From the NCBI GenBank assembly GCA_964638675.1, contig CAZXAU010000001.1, positions 186,001 to 250,000 of the forward strand: DNA of 64,000 nucleotides. Direction: 5' to 3'. Under the pieces are notes generated by a model that ran no database searches, had not been told where the DNA came from, and saw only the letters and a list, made by a program, of their open reading frames with translations. A program made the position numbers and the translations under genes. Shown here in pieces: positions 15,635 through 23,942 of the stretch. Numbering within the stretch: position 1 is the first letter of the stretch; every line of letters begins with the position of its first letter. This DNA comes from SIG714 sp964638675 (GTDB taxonomy: Bacteria > Bacillota > Clostridia > Oscillospirales > CAG-272).

Positions 15635-16480
15635 TTAATCGAATCTGTTTCTGTATCCGCAGCTTTTACATTTTTCTTCAACTGCTATTCTTTTTGAAAA
15701 GCCGTCAATTATTCTTTTTGCCCTTTCACCTGATAAGATATCGGGAAGGCTGTTTTCAAAAATATTTCCGAGAGTCATTTCCGAATTGTTGTCAAGGCAA
15801 CAGGGAACTACATTTCCGTTTGACAGTATGCCTATCTGATCACGCAGACCGAGACAAAAGCCGTGTTCGCTTCCTTTGTCCGCAGGTAACTGCCAATCGA
15901 ATTTGTCACCGAATTCGACAAAAACATGATCGGCTATGCGATAGCCTTTATCGGTCACGATCCTCTCATTACCGAAGAAGCCTTCGATTTTTTTCAGGAT
16001 TTCATCATTCAGTTTATCTTCTCCGCCGTTATTCCAGAGACGGAATATACAGAAAATGCCTGTTAATGCACCTTCTTTTGCAAAACTCATGCAGTCATTA
16101 AAATATCTGTCGAAGTTTCCATCCGAATTTGCTTCAAATGAATGCAGCGAAATATTTACACGATAGGGAAGCGCCGATAGAATTTCGTCTTTTCTCCTGC
16201 CGAGAAGACATCCGTTGGTGGTAAGTATGCTTTTAAGTCCTCTCTTGTTAGTTTCGGCGATGAATTCGGGAAGCAACGGGTGAAGGGTCGGCTCTCCCAT
16301 AAGGTGAAAAAAGATCGAATTTGTATACTGTGCAGCTCTGTCGAGCACAGTAATAAATTCATTTTCTGACATTGAGTGCAGGGGTCTGTTATGCCCCGGA
16401 CAAAAACTGCATTGCAGATTGCAGATGTTGGTTATTTCTATATAGATCTTTTTGAATTTTTTTATCTTATTTTCTGACAT
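15635..16480 (-). CDS. Radical SAM/SPASM domain protein
   Basis: A 281-residue radical SAM enzyme. YIEITNICNLQCSFCPGHNR holds the CxxxCxxC cluster (Cys20, Cys24, Cys27), HLMGEPTLHP the GGE-like motif and ILTTNGCLLG the next strand. The C-terminal SPASM-like part has PCCLDNNSEMTLGNIF and EKCKSCGYRNRFD, likely holding an auxiliary Fe-S cluster. Such stand-alone proteins act on peptides or small molecules. No precursor peptide is recognisable next to it, so the substrate is unknown. It has its own promoter, divergent from the large secreted repeat protein. Confidence 0.85.
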   Translation of the reverse strand: MSENKIKKFKKIYIEITNICNLQCSFCPGHNRPLHSMSENEFITVLDRAAQYTNSIFFHLMGEPTLHPLLPEFIAETNKRGLKSILTTNGCLLGRRKDEILSALPYRVNISLHSFEANSDGNFDRYFNDCMSFAKEGALTGIFCIFRLWNNGGEDKLNDEILKKIEGFFGNERIVTDKGYRIADHVFVEFGDKFDWQLPADKGSEHGFCLGLRDQIGILSNGNVVPCCLDNNSEMTLGNIFENSLPDILSGERAKRIIDGFSKRIAVEEKCKSCGYRNRFD

Positions 16481-16499
16481 ATCATCACCGCCCTACGGG

Positions 16500-16529
16500 A
16501 TTATACATTATACTGGTATCTCCTGTCAA
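16500..16529 (-). promoter_or_regulatory. SigA-type promoter of the radical SAM gene
   Basis: On the minus strand TTGACA (16529-16524), an 18-bp spacer and TATAAT (16505-16500), about 20 bp upstream of the start codon. A second TATAAT-like hexamer lies closer to the -35 and is not well spaced. Confidence 0.7.
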
Positions 16530-16550
16530 GTGACGGATCTGAAAAAGTAC

Positions 16551-16579
16551 TTGATTTTTTTATTATTCTGATATATAAT
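16551..16579 (+). promoter_or_regulatory. SigA-type promoter of the secreted repeat protein
   Basis: TTGATT (16551-16556), a 17-bp spacer and TATAAT (16574-16579), about 60 bp before the ATG at 16640. It is divergent from, and close to, the radical SAM promoter. Confidence 0.7.
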
Positions 16580-16639
16580 ATTGTCGATATGCTTTGCGGG
16601 GTAAACCGTATAATTAAAATATAAGTGAGGGTTATTTGA

Positions 16640-19006
16640 ATGAAAAAAATATCTGTCATTGTATCTGCGATTATAGTTATATATTCTTTGCTTGCCATAT
16701 CGGTATTTGCTGACACCCCGGATCCTTACCTTGATTTATCGGGACTTACTTTTGACAGTGAAGGAAACATTCTTACTGATGAAAACGGCAAAAGTGTGTT
16801 TTTTTCGTCGGGTTATTTTGATCAATACGGAGTGGTAGTACGTTCAGATAAAAGTGCCGCAGTATACGGATATAAATATATATTCTGTACTGAAGAAGTC
16901 AGCGGCTTCGATGAGTATATTTGTTCGGTTTATTTCAGCGACGAGTTGGTAGAAATTGAAGCTCGGACTGCTGAATGGTTTCATAATATAACCAAAGTGA
17001 GATTCGGAAACCGACTTCAATATATAGGTGAGAATGCTTTTCCGAATTTGAATGCCGAATTGACAGTTGAGGGCGAAAAGACTGATGCATTGCTGATAAT
17101 TGAAAAAGGCAATGACGGATTGTTAAAAAATGAGCTTTTCTCGGTTTACAGCTATGTCTGCTATTATTCAGAATACGCACAAAACTATATCATGCTTGAA
17201 AACGGTGAAGCGTACAGTGGATTTTATACATATGACGGGCTTACATACTATTTTGACGGCGGTGAGTTTTTCACAGAAAGAGTTTTGATCCTTGACGGAA
17301 AGAGATATTATTTTGACGAAGAACATCATCTTATAAAGAACGGGCTTGCTTCTTCGCCTGACGGAATAGTCTATATTGTCGATGGAGAGCCTGTAAAAGG
17401 TTTCAAAGAGCTTGACGGTGAAACATATTATTTCGGCAGTGACGGATATATATACGAAGGTAAATATCTCGCGCTTGACGGAAAGAGATATTATTTTGAC
17501 GAAGAACATCATCTTATAAAGAACGGACTTGTTTGTTCACCTGACGGAATCGTTTATCTTGTCGACACAGAGCCTGTAAAAGGTTTCAAAGAGTTTGACG
17601 GTGAAACATATTATTTCGGCAATGACGGATATATGTACGAGGGAAAGTATCTCACGCTTGACGGAAAGAGATATTATTTTGACGAAGAACATTATCTTAT
17701 AAAGAACGGACTTGTTTCTTCGCCTGACGGAGCGGTTTATCTTGTCGATGCAGAACCTGTGAAAGGTTTTGTAGAGATTGGGAGTGAAACATATTATTTC
17801 GGCGATGACGGGTATATGTTTGAGGGAGAATGTAAAACGATCGACGGGACAGAACATTACTTTTCTTCCGATCACTCATTGGCGAACGGTATCATTACTG
17901 TGAACGGTGGAAAAACAATAGTAAAAGACGGAATTCCGGTCGGAGTCGGATTTGTTGACTATTTTGGAAGGACATATTATATAAGTAAGATAACAGGACT
18001 TCTGAACGAAAAAACTGAGCTCACCATAGGCGGTGTTCTCCATTATTTCAACTCAAATTACTCACTTAAAAACGGATTGATCTATGAGAACGGTATTTCA
18101 CGCATGTATGAAAACGGTGTAATGGTCAAGGGTGCCTTCAGAGATCTTGACGGCGACGGTGAAAATGATTCATATTTTCTGTTTTCTAACGGTGAAAGGG
18201 TTCTTTGCGATAAAACTATCGGGGGAAGAGATTACCGTTATGAGTCGGGAAAACTTGTTCTGAAACAGGGACTGTGCTATGAAGGCGGAAAGTACTATTA
18301 TTACGAGGGCGGCATAAAGGTCGGTGGATATGTGAACATCGGCGAGAAAAAGTATTATTTTCTCAGAACAACATATGAAATGGTGACGTCATCAAGCTAT
18401 ATCATAGGTGGCTATAACAGAGAATTCAATCCGGACCATTCGGTGAAGCCGATATCCGGATGGCAGACCTTCGGAAATGACGTATATTATTTTGATAACG
18501 GTGAAAAGGTAACAGGATTCAAGACGATAGACGGTTACACCTACTATTTCATGAGATCAGCAGAGAAATACGGAGCGATGGCTTCGGGCTGGCTGACTGT
18601 CGGCGGAAGAGTGTATTATTTCTTCCGTGAAGGAAGTGAAAAGTATGGCAGAATGGCAATCGGCACACAGACTATAGGCGGAATAAAATATGTTTTCAAT
18701 TCAAACGGAACAATAAACAACGGCTTTATTTCGGATTCTATGGGAAATGTCAGGTATTATTACATGTCGCAGGAGCTTCACGGATGGTACAAGATTGGCG
18801 ATAAAACATATTATTTTACACTTGTTGACGGATTCATGGCGAGAGGCGATAAGATCATAGGCGGAAAACTTTATTACTTTGACGGGAACGGAGCTTTGAT
18901 TCTCCCCGAGTACGCCGATGCAAATGAATTGACAAAAACCGATTCTTCATTCGGCGATACGTTTGACGGCTCAAGCGGCGGTTGGGGATCGGTGGTGTTC
19001 CACTGA
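16640..19006 (+). CDS. Secreted protein with choline/glucan-binding type (CW_binding) repeats
   Basis: A 788-residue exported protein. The signal peptide MKKISVIVSAIIVIYSLLAI ends near SVFADT. Residues 30-190 form a small domain with a leucine-rich fragment (VRFGNRLQYIGENAFPNL) like BspA-type surface repeats. The rest is an array of about 20-residue aromatic/Gly repeats (ETYYFGSDGYIYEG, KRYYFDEEHHLIKNG, RVYYFFREGSEKYGRM) typical of proteins that attach to choline-bearing teichoic acid or glucans. Three units of 61 residues are almost identical. No hydrolase, transferase or protease domain is visible, so it is likely a wall-bound structural or adhesion protein. RBS AAGTGAGGG. A bidirectional terminator follows. 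Confidence 0.85.
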   Translation: MKKISVIVSAIIVIYSLLAISVFADTPDPYLDLSGLTFDSEGNILTDENGKSVFFSSGYFDQYGVVVRSDKSAAVYGYKYIFCTEEVSGFDEYICSVYFSDELVEIEARTAEWFHNITKVRFGNRLQYIGENAFPNLNAELTVEGEKTDALLIIEKGNDGLLKNELFSVYSYVCYYSEYAQNYIMLENGEAYSGFYTYDGLTYYFDGGEFFTERVLILDGKRYYFDEEHHLIKNGLASSPDGIVYIVDGEPVKGFKELDGETYYFGSDGYIYEGKYLALDGKRYYFDEEHHLIKNGLVCSPDGIVYLVDTEPVKGFKEFDGETYYFGNDGYMYEGKYLTLDGKRYYFDEEHYLIKNGLVSSPDGAVYLVDAEPVKGFVEIGSETYYFGDDGYMFEGECKTIDGTEHYFSSDHSLANGIITVNGGKTIVKDGIPVGVGFVDYFGRTYYISKITGLLNEKTELTIGGVLHYFNSNYSLKNGLIYENGISRMYENGVMVKGAFRDLDGDGENDSYFLFSNGERVLCDKTIGGRDYRYESGKLVLKQGLCYEGGKYYYYEGGIKVGGYVNIGEKKYYFLRTTYEMVTSSSYIIGGYNREFNPDHSVKPISGWQTFGNDVYYFDNGEKVTGFKTIDGYTYYFMRSAEKYGAMASGWLTVGGRVYYFFREGSEKYGRMAIGTQTIGGIKYVFNSNGTINNGFISDSMGNVRYYYMSQELHGWYKIGDKTYYFTLVDGFMARGDKIIGGKLYYFDGNGALILPEYADANELTKTDSSFGDTFDGSSGGWGSVVFH
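17291..17839 (+). repeat. Three in-frame 183-bp tandem repeats
   Basis: Units at 17291-17473, 17474-17656 and 17657-17839 begin CTTGACGGAAAGAGATATTA and are nearly identical at the DNA level. Each encodes 61 residues of wall-binding repeat. The low divergence compared with the flanking repeats suggests recent duplication, and unit number may vary between strains. Confidence 0.9.
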
Positions 19007-19042
19007 TAAACAGTTTGAATGAAACATATAAATATTATAAAA

Positions 19043-19082
19043 TTTTTGGGGGAGCTTTCCGCACGGTAGGCTCCCCCAAAAA
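19043..19082. terminator. Bidirectional terminator
   Basis: TTTTTGGGGGAGC (19043-19055) pairs with GCTCCCCCAAAAA (19070-19082). The A/T ends give T-tracts in both directions. It separates the convergent secreted-protein gene and the small Cys-rich gene. Confidence 0.9.
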
Positions 19083-19156
19083 CATTATATCTGCTATTAC
19101 ATTTTGATCTCAACTTCAGTAATTTTTTGACATACGGCGAAAACCGGTTAAAGGTA

Positions 19157-19393
19157 TCAGGAATTACCGAAGAGGGTAAGTACCAAAAGAAAGATTGCCG
19201 CAATGATCAAAAAGTCACTGCACGGTATGTTGAAACCGTTGTCATTGTCAGAGTTATTATGACAGCAATTGCATGATGTTGGCGTATCGGTTACCCCTCC
19301 GACCGAACCGCCATTGTCCGAATTGCCGTTGCATCCGCATCCGCAGTTGCAGTTTGAAGCCCCGGCCGTCTGAGAGCATATATAGTTTGCCAT
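19157..19393 (-). CDS. Small Cys/Asn/Gly-rich protein with a C-terminal membrane helix
   Basis: A 78-residue protein starting MANYICSQTAGASNCNCGCG, with a spacer rich in Asn, Ser and Gly, a second cysteine cluster (SCNCCHNN) and a C-terminal hydrophobic helix, FLIIAAIFLLVLTLFG. I do not recognise the family. The short hydrophobic tail and position just after the spoIIIA genes recall small spore-coat or spore-membrane proteins, but that is inference. AAAGAGG precedes ATG 19393. An upstream in-frame ATG (19462) has no ribosome site and is less likely. Confidence 0.6.
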   Translation of the reverse strand: MANYICSQTAGASNCNCGCGCNGNSDNGGSVGGVTDTPTSCNCCHNNSDNDNGFNIPCSDFLIIAAIFLLVLTLFGNS

Positions 19394-19501
19394 AAGTAAA
19401 AACCTCTTTTCATTAGTTTCATTCTTTCGGAGCTGATTTTCAGCTCCGTTTTTTGTCTTCACTTACAGTATATACATATGCCTGCTTTTTTGACAGTGAT
19501 A

Positions 19502-20149
19502 TCAGCCTTTTCTTTCGCTGATATACACACCTTCGGGAGGAATTCCTGCTCCGCGGTATACGATTTCAGTGATCTGTGCAATCTGTGCAGGGTTGAGTGA
19601 TTCATTGGTTCCGATAATGATACTTGCTTTTCCGTTTTCGATCACTGCAATGCAATCTTCGTACCCTTGTGCACGAAGAAGTGTCTGGATGCTCGTTTCG
19701 TTGTTCATATCCTTGGCAATGCTTGATATCGAATTGATTGCGGTTGATTTATCTGAATCGCTTGCGTCGGTAGAGTCCACAACATTCTGCAAAACTCTGA
19801 TCGCTTCATCTCTTGCACGCTGTCTTTCGATCATTGCAAGTGCAAAATATGTTTCTTTGTCACTTACATTTCCCGATACACCGGTTGCAGGAGGCTCTGT
19901 TGTGACGTTACCGGATGCTCCCTGATTGGGGCTTTCCTGTGCCGCAACTCCGAAAAGCTGCCAATTCAGAAAAATTGCCGCCGCAATGAGAATGACAGAG
20001 CACCCGACTACGATGGCACGGCGCTTGTTTTCTCCGAGGAATGAGAGTATTTTTATTACTTTATTTTCGTCTTTGGTTTTTTCTTCTTTTTTTTGGACTT
20101 TCATGAGAGATTTGCATCCCTCTTTTTCAGTGGATTTAATGAATTTCAT
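19502..20149 (-). CDS. spoIIIAH: SpoIIIAH-like stage III sporulation protein
   Basis: A 215-residue mother-cell membrane protein that partners forespore SpoIIQ or its substitute in the feeding-tube channel. An N-terminal cytoplasmic basic segment precedes one membrane helix (about residues 45-67: AIVVGCSVILIAAAIFLNWQ), a low-complexity linker and the conserved C-terminal ring-forming (YscJ/FliF-like) domain. That domain includes YFALAMIERQRARDEAI and LLRAQGYEDCIAVIENGKAS. GGAGGTTGCT precedes the ATG. It is the last spoIIIA gene here and follows spoIIIAF directly, with no spoIIIAG between. Confidence 0.88.
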   Translation of the reverse strand: MKFIKSTEKEGCKSLMKVQKKEEKTKDENKVIKILSFLGENKRRAIVVGCSVILIAAAIFLNWQLFGVAAQESPNQGASGNVTTEPPATGVSGNVSDKETYFALAMIERQRARDEAIRVLQNVVDSTDASDSDKSTAINSISSIAKDMNNETSIQTLLRAQGYEDCIAVIENGKASIIIGTNESLNPAQIAQITEIVYRGAGIPPEGVYISERKG

Positions 20150-20219
20150 AGCAACCTCCGCTTGACTTTTTGTTTTAGTATATTTGAAGTTGACAGATTT
20201 TAGAACACTGATTTATAAT

Positions 20220-20705
20220 TTATAATTCTTCGATGATCTGACATTTGCATAAATAGCTGTCCTCAAGCTCATACACTATATTTTTCTCGTAAGCAAGCGC
20301 CTTCAGCGTTTTTACGGTAAGTGTGATTTCACCGACATCGACCTTTTCCACGTCGGAAGAAAGTTTTATATCAAGTGAAAAGTCATCTTCATTAAGAGAA
20401 TATTTTTTTTTAATTCTTTCTGTTTCACGCTTCATCAGCAGTTTTTCACTTTCATCCAATATGATATTGTTTTGTATGCTGCCCTGAATTTCACCGACAG
20501 ACACATCAGGGAGAAATGATGTAAGATCATCATTCTGGTAGTCATTTATCATTCCGACAAGCGGCGATACAAGATAAAAGAGCAAAACAAGTGAGCATAC
20601 AAGCGACAGCGATTTGTCAATGCCGCCGCTGAGCGAATCGGACAGCAGACCTATTACAGCACAAGCGGCTGATGCAATTAGCAGATCACGAAGAAATTCG
20701 GGCAT
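20220..20705 (-). CDS. spoIIIAF: SpoIIIAF-like stage III sporulation protein
   Basis: A 161-residue protein with two N-terminal membrane helices (about residues 8-26 and 32-50: SLVCSLVLLFYLVSPLVGM) and a C-terminal alpha/beta domain ending CKCQIIEEL, as in SpoIIIAF, an accessory part of the SpoIIIA-SpoIIQ secretion-like complex. ATG 20705 (MPEFLRDLL) is chosen. The frame stays open upstream for 28 more codons, but those codons are family 1 repeat sequence shared with other genes and so are not protein. The repeat lies between this gene and spoIIIAE. Confidence 0.82.
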   Translation of the reverse strand: MPEFLRDLLIASAACAVIGLLSDSLSGGIDKSLSLVCSLVLLFYLVSPLVGMINDYQNDDLTSFLPDVSVGEIQGSIQNNIILDESEKLLMKRETERIKKKYSLNEDDFSLDIKLSSDVEKVDVGEITLTVKTLKALAYEKNIVYELEDSYLCKCQIIEEL

Positions 20706-20834
20706 ATTTATGACCATCGCTTTCGCATTGCGAAAGCTTCCTTTTTTGTGGAATTGGTGCTCGTTTCGGTGGCGAAAGCCACAAAACACTGTCTAAAAAA
20801 ATTTTTTCAAAATTTATTTTTCAGACTTGTTACC
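20706..20834 (-). repeat. Leader repeat family 1, copy R3 (inside the spoIIIA operon, before spoIIIAF)
   Basis: In the sense of spoIIIAF it reads: hairpin GTCTGAAAAAT../..ATTTTTTTAGAC, GTGTTTTGTGGCTTTCGCCACC, a shortened middle, AAAAAAGGAA, and hairpin GCTTTCGCAATGCGAAAGC (20737-20719). The micro-frame ATG CGA AAG CGA TGG TCA TAA (20728-20708) encodes MRKRWS and ends 2 nt before the spoIIIAF ATG. The first hairpin differs from other copies by paired changes (TTT/AAA to TCT/AGA). Confidence 0.85.
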
Positions 20835-20877
20835 TCGATTCAAAACCATATCACTATTATTAAAAAACGGCAATCGG

Positions 20878-21999
20878 TTAAAGCGAGATCATCATCAAAA
20901 GCGAAGTTGATATAATGATCGTAATATCTGAAATTACATAAATGGCTATTCCGTATCCGAGAAGATCGCTTGCCGATTTGAGAAGTCCCGAAAGCTCGCC
21001 GCAGGAAAAGGAATCTGCAAGTGCCGAGCATAGGGAAAGCAGTGTTTTAGTCATAATGAATTTTATGAGCGGAGGAAGAAAGATCAGCATGACTATAAGT
21101 ATTCCGATGCCGCCGCAAACATTTTTTATGACCGAAAGTGAACCGAGCAGTGTACCCGATGCCTGCGATACCGCTGAACCGACAACCGGAATTGCACCCG
21201 ATGCAAGTCTTGCAGTTCTGAGTGCGAGAGAATCTGCACCCGAGGATATGCTCGTTTGAAAGGTGAATACGGTGGTAATGACAAGCATTATCATTCCGAC
21301 ACCCCATGTAAAGGTCTTGCAAAGATGCGATGAGAGAGACGAAAGTTCTTTTTTACGGCTCAGTGATGATATCACCGTTATAAGCAGACATATACGCAAA
21401 AGCGGGGAAAGGATCTCAGCTGAAAGTGTCTGCATGATAGACATTATGAGCGAAAAATGTGACGATGCCACCGCCGCCGTTCCGACATTTCCGGCTATGA
21501 GTGCAACCGAGCAGATGATCGGAGTGAATTTCCCGATGAATAAAGATATTTTGTCGATGCTTGATATAATTTCAGAAAAAATACCCGACAGCAGTTTTAC
21601 AAAGATCACCGCCGAAACAATAGATACGGTATATGAGAATGCAGAATTCAGAGACTTTGACATAGAATCCGAAAAGCATTTGAATATTCCGCAGATTGAG
21701 GCGATCGATACAAATACGGCAAGGAATGACAGATTATCCCCTAAAGACGAGGATATCAGTGTAATGATGAATTTAATAAAGAAGCCACCGTCAATACCCG
21801 AGATCGTTTCGGATGACAGACCGTCCGAAAAATCAAACAGCTCGGCGTATTCGTCGGGAATCAGCTTTTCAATTTCATTTTGGATATCTCCCTGTATATC
21901 ATCGGTGTTTTCTGCATAAACGGGTGATCTGTAAATGAATAAAATAATAGTTATCAGTAAAACTATCGAAAAGATTTTTGTTTTTTGCTCTTTTTTCAT
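20878..21999 (-). CDS. spoIIIAE: Stage III sporulation protein AE
   Basis: A 373-residue polytopic membrane protein of the SpoIIIA complex, proposed to act like a flagellar or type III export gate in the mother-cell engulfing membrane. A signal-like N-terminus (KIFSIVLLITIILFIYRSPV, then YAEN) precedes seven or so membrane helices. Family sequence includes GAIPVVGSAVSQASGTLLGS and FSCGELSGLLKSASDLLGYG. The start is ATG 21999, overlapping the spoIIIAD stop in an ATGA junction; a longer in-frame start at 22047 would overlap AD and lacks support. Confidence 0.92.
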   Translation of the reverse strand: MKKEQKTKIFSIVLLITIILFIYRSPVYAENTDDIQGDIQNEIEKLIPDEYAELFDFSDGLSSETISGIDGGFFIKFIITLISSSLGDNLSFLAVFVSIASICGIFKCFSDSMSKSLNSAFSYTVSIVSAVIFVKLLSGIFSEIISSIDKISLFIGKFTPIICSVALIAGNVGTAAVASSHFSLIMSIMQTLSAEILSPLLRICLLITVISSLSRKKELSSLSSHLCKTFTWGVGMIMLVITTVFTFQTSISSGADSLALRTARLASGAIPVVGSAVSQASGTLLGSLSVIKNVCGGIGILIVMLIFLPPLIKFIMTKTLLSLCSALADSFSCGELSGLLKSASDLLGYGIAIYVISDITIIISTSLLMMISL

Positions 22000-22370
22000 A
22001 TCGGTACTCCGCACAAGGACAGTAAAGAGCGTAAAAGAGGCATACAAAGTATTATGATCTCGGTTTTTCCGAAAAATTCGACAACTCCGGAGAGCGAGTT
22101 TTCGCCTGCTCTCTTACAAAGCGAGGATGCCGCCGATGATATGATGCCGATTCCGAATGACTTGAGCAAAAGCTTTTCATACTCACCGCCCGATGTTTCA
22201 GAGATTTCGGTTATATTTTTCAAAATTGGTATAAGATTGTCAATGGCACTCACGGCTATCAGAATACATAGTACGGTAGTTACGGCAAAGGATATGCTTT
22301 TGTTGTTGGTGAAAACGCAATATGCGAAAAAAACGGCTATAATTACAGCACCGCAAATCTTGAAGATCAT
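21996..22370 (-). CDS. spoIIIAD: Stage III sporulation protein AD
   Basis: A 124-residue membrane protein with four hydrophobic segments, matching SpoIIIAD in size and order. Recognisable parts are FVTTV-like FAVTTVLCILIAVSAID, YEKLLLKSFGIGIISSAAS and FFGKTEIIILCMPLLRSLL. It overlaps spoIIIAC and spoIIIAE by 4 nt each (translationally coupled). It is proposed to form part of the export-gate assembly with AC and AE. Confidence 0.92.
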   Translation of the reverse strand: MIFKICGAVIIAVFFAYCVFTNNKSISFAVTTVLCILIAVSAIDNLIPILKNITEISETSGGEYEKLLLKSFGIGIISSAASSLCKRAGENSLSGVVEFFGKTEIIILCMPLLRSLLSLCGVPI

Positions 22371-22561
22371 AGACCGAACAGTGCCTTAACTGATGATACG
22401 AGCGATGTCATTTCGCTTACCAGCATTATGATTATGATGATCATTCCCGATATTGAAACGAGCATTGACATTTCATCCCTGCCTGAGCGTTGAAGGATCT
22501 GACAGGCAATTGCTACAAGCAATCCGATACCGACGACCTTTAAAAGAAGTGTTGCATCCAT
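22367..22561 (-). CDS. spoIIIAC: Stage III sporulation protein AC
   Basis: A 64-residue protein with two membrane helices (LLLKVVGIGLLVAIACQILQ and GMIIIIIMLVSEMTSLV) joined by the conserved polar loop RSGRDEMSML. Size and sequence fit SpoIIIAC. It overlaps spoIIIAD by 4 nt. Confidence 0.92.
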   Translation of the reverse strand: MDATLLLKVVGIGLLVAIACQILQRSGRDEMSMLVSISGMIIIIIMLVSEMTSLVSSVKALFGL

Positions 22562-22581
22562 GTTATGGTGATTCCTTAAGT

Positions 22582-23049
22582 TTATATATAAATTATAAAT
22601 AATGCGGCTGCGAGAAGAAAAGAAAGCCCTATGTAAATATTTCGTTTTTCGGGATATTCATTTTTCATTTTGTTGCACACCGTATCAAGTTCTTCTGAGG
22701 CGGAAAGGCATGATGCAATCTGATCCTGTGCGAATGTCTTTCCGAGAGAGCTAGAAAAGCTGTACAGAGTAAGCTTACAATCCTTCGGGATATCAAGCTT
22801 TCTTACTGCTTCTTTGAATCCAAGACTTCCGAGTGTTGCCGAAAAGCCTATCTTGTCAAGATGCGGACTGTCAAATGCTATATAGATATCTGTCAGCTCA
22901 CGTCTTGAATCCTTGATACTGCGAGCCATGTATTTGAGTAAATGCGAAAGCTCGGACAGCGTCTTCTCTCTTGTTTTCAGTCTTGTGACTGATAGAACTC
23001 CGGTTGACACCAGCGATAAACAAATCACCGAAAGGAAAAATATTTTCAT
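22582..23049 (-). CDS. spoIIIAB: Stage III sporulation protein AB
   Basis: A 155-residue protein with N-terminal (residues 4-22) and C-terminal (about 138-155) membrane helices. A helical GspF-like middle carries the family features LKTREKTLSELSHLLKYMAR, LGSLGFKEAVRKLDIP and LYSFSSSLGKTF. SpoIIIAB resembles a type II secretion/type IV pilus inner-membrane platform protein. It overlaps spoIIIAA by 4 nt. Confidence 0.92.
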   Translation of the reverse strand: MKIFFLSVICLSLVSTGVLSVTRLKTREKTLSELSHLLKYMARSIKDSRRELTDIYIAFDSPHLDKIGFSATLGSLGFKEAVRKLDIPKDCKLTLYSFSSSLGKTFAQDQIASCLSASEELDTVCNKMKNEYPEKRNIYIGLSFLLAAALFIIYI

Positions 23050-23942
23050 GATCCGATTTCCTCCGATTTTATAAAATCATATTTTATATCCCTGCCTGTT
23101 CTTTTGATACCTACATACCAGCTGAAAAGTCTGTCATTATGAAGTTTGGCAATGTTGGAATTGTACATCAGCTCATTTGCACTACCGGAATGTGCACTTG
23201 CAATCACGGGAATTCCTTTCCCGGCAAGCGAATGCAGGGCATCGGTTTCACTTGTCCCGCCAATCTCGTCACAGATTATAATTTCGGGCGACATCGTCCG
23301 CACTGCCATTTCGATGGCATCGCCGGGAGGATAACCCGAGTAGACATCAAGAGTAGGGTGGTTGTTGCTCTCATAATACAGCTCTCTGCGTGAATCAATG
23401 AGGGATATTCTTTTTCTGTACGGCAGGTCTGAAAGTATCATTGCAATATCACGTAAAACAGTAGTTTTCCCAACACCGGGCAGGGAATATATAAGCAGTC
23501 CGCAATTGAACCCCGATCGCTCAAGAGCCGAAATGATCGGCATTGAAATACCCGATATTACATGGGGTACTCTTATGTTTAAAGACGATATCTTGTCAAT
23601 TGCAATAATATTGTTACCTTCGCAGACCGCACTTCCGCAGACACCGATCCTCACACCGTTTTCAAAAGAGATATATCCGCGTCTTATAGTCTCACTGTGT
23701 GCGTACAGCGATCCTCCGATCATCGAAGATAGCAACGTTTCCATTGTCTCGTCCGAGCATGCGGCATCTACAGCCCTCGTTCTGCCTCCAATCCTCAAAA
23801 AGACATTTTCTCCCTTTTTGAGATGAATTTCTTCAATAAGCGACAGATCTTTTACTGCCGACTGTATCGCATATGAAATACTGTCGGGCAGCAGATTTAT
23901 GATTTTTTTTATTGTTTGCCCCGAATTTATGATATTTATCAC
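23046..23942 (-). CDS. spoIIIAA: Stage III sporulation protein AA, secretion-type ATPase
   Basis: A 298-residue cytoplasmic ATPase that should power the SpoIIIA complex. Walker A is LPGVGKTTVLRD and Walker B is PEIIICDEIGG, followed by ALHSLAGKGIPVIASAHSG. The N-terminal half has the family features EEIHLKKGENVFLRIGG and GVRIGVCGSAV. The start appears to be GTG 23942 in GAGTGAGGTG, with the ribosome site abutting; no better in-frame start is visible. This is the first gene of the spoIIIA operon. No clear SigE promoter could be assigned upstream by eye. Confidence 0.92.
   Translation of the reverse strand: MINIINSGQTIKKIINLLPDSISYAIQSAVKDLSLIEEIHLKKGENVFLRIGGRTRAVDAACSDETMETLLSSMIGGSLYAHSETIRRGYISFENGVRIGVCGSAVCEGNNIIAIDKISSLNIRVPHVISGISMPIISALERSGFNCGLLIYSLPGVGKTTVLRDIAMILSDLPYRKRISLIDSRRELYYESNNHPTLDVYSGYPPGDAIEMAVRTMSPEIIICDEIGGTSETDALHSLAGKGIPVIASAHSGSANELMYNSNIAKLHNDRLFSWYVGIKRTGRDIKYDFIKSEEIGS

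Noticed and set aside
17291..17839. Possible CRISPR-like or satellite repeat
   Set aside because: The 183-bp units are contiguous, in frame and encode wall-binding repeats; there are no spacers.
21263..21919. 218-codon plus-strand open frame
   Set aside because: Lies entirely antisense to spoIIIAE, which is a clear family member with proper operon overlaps.
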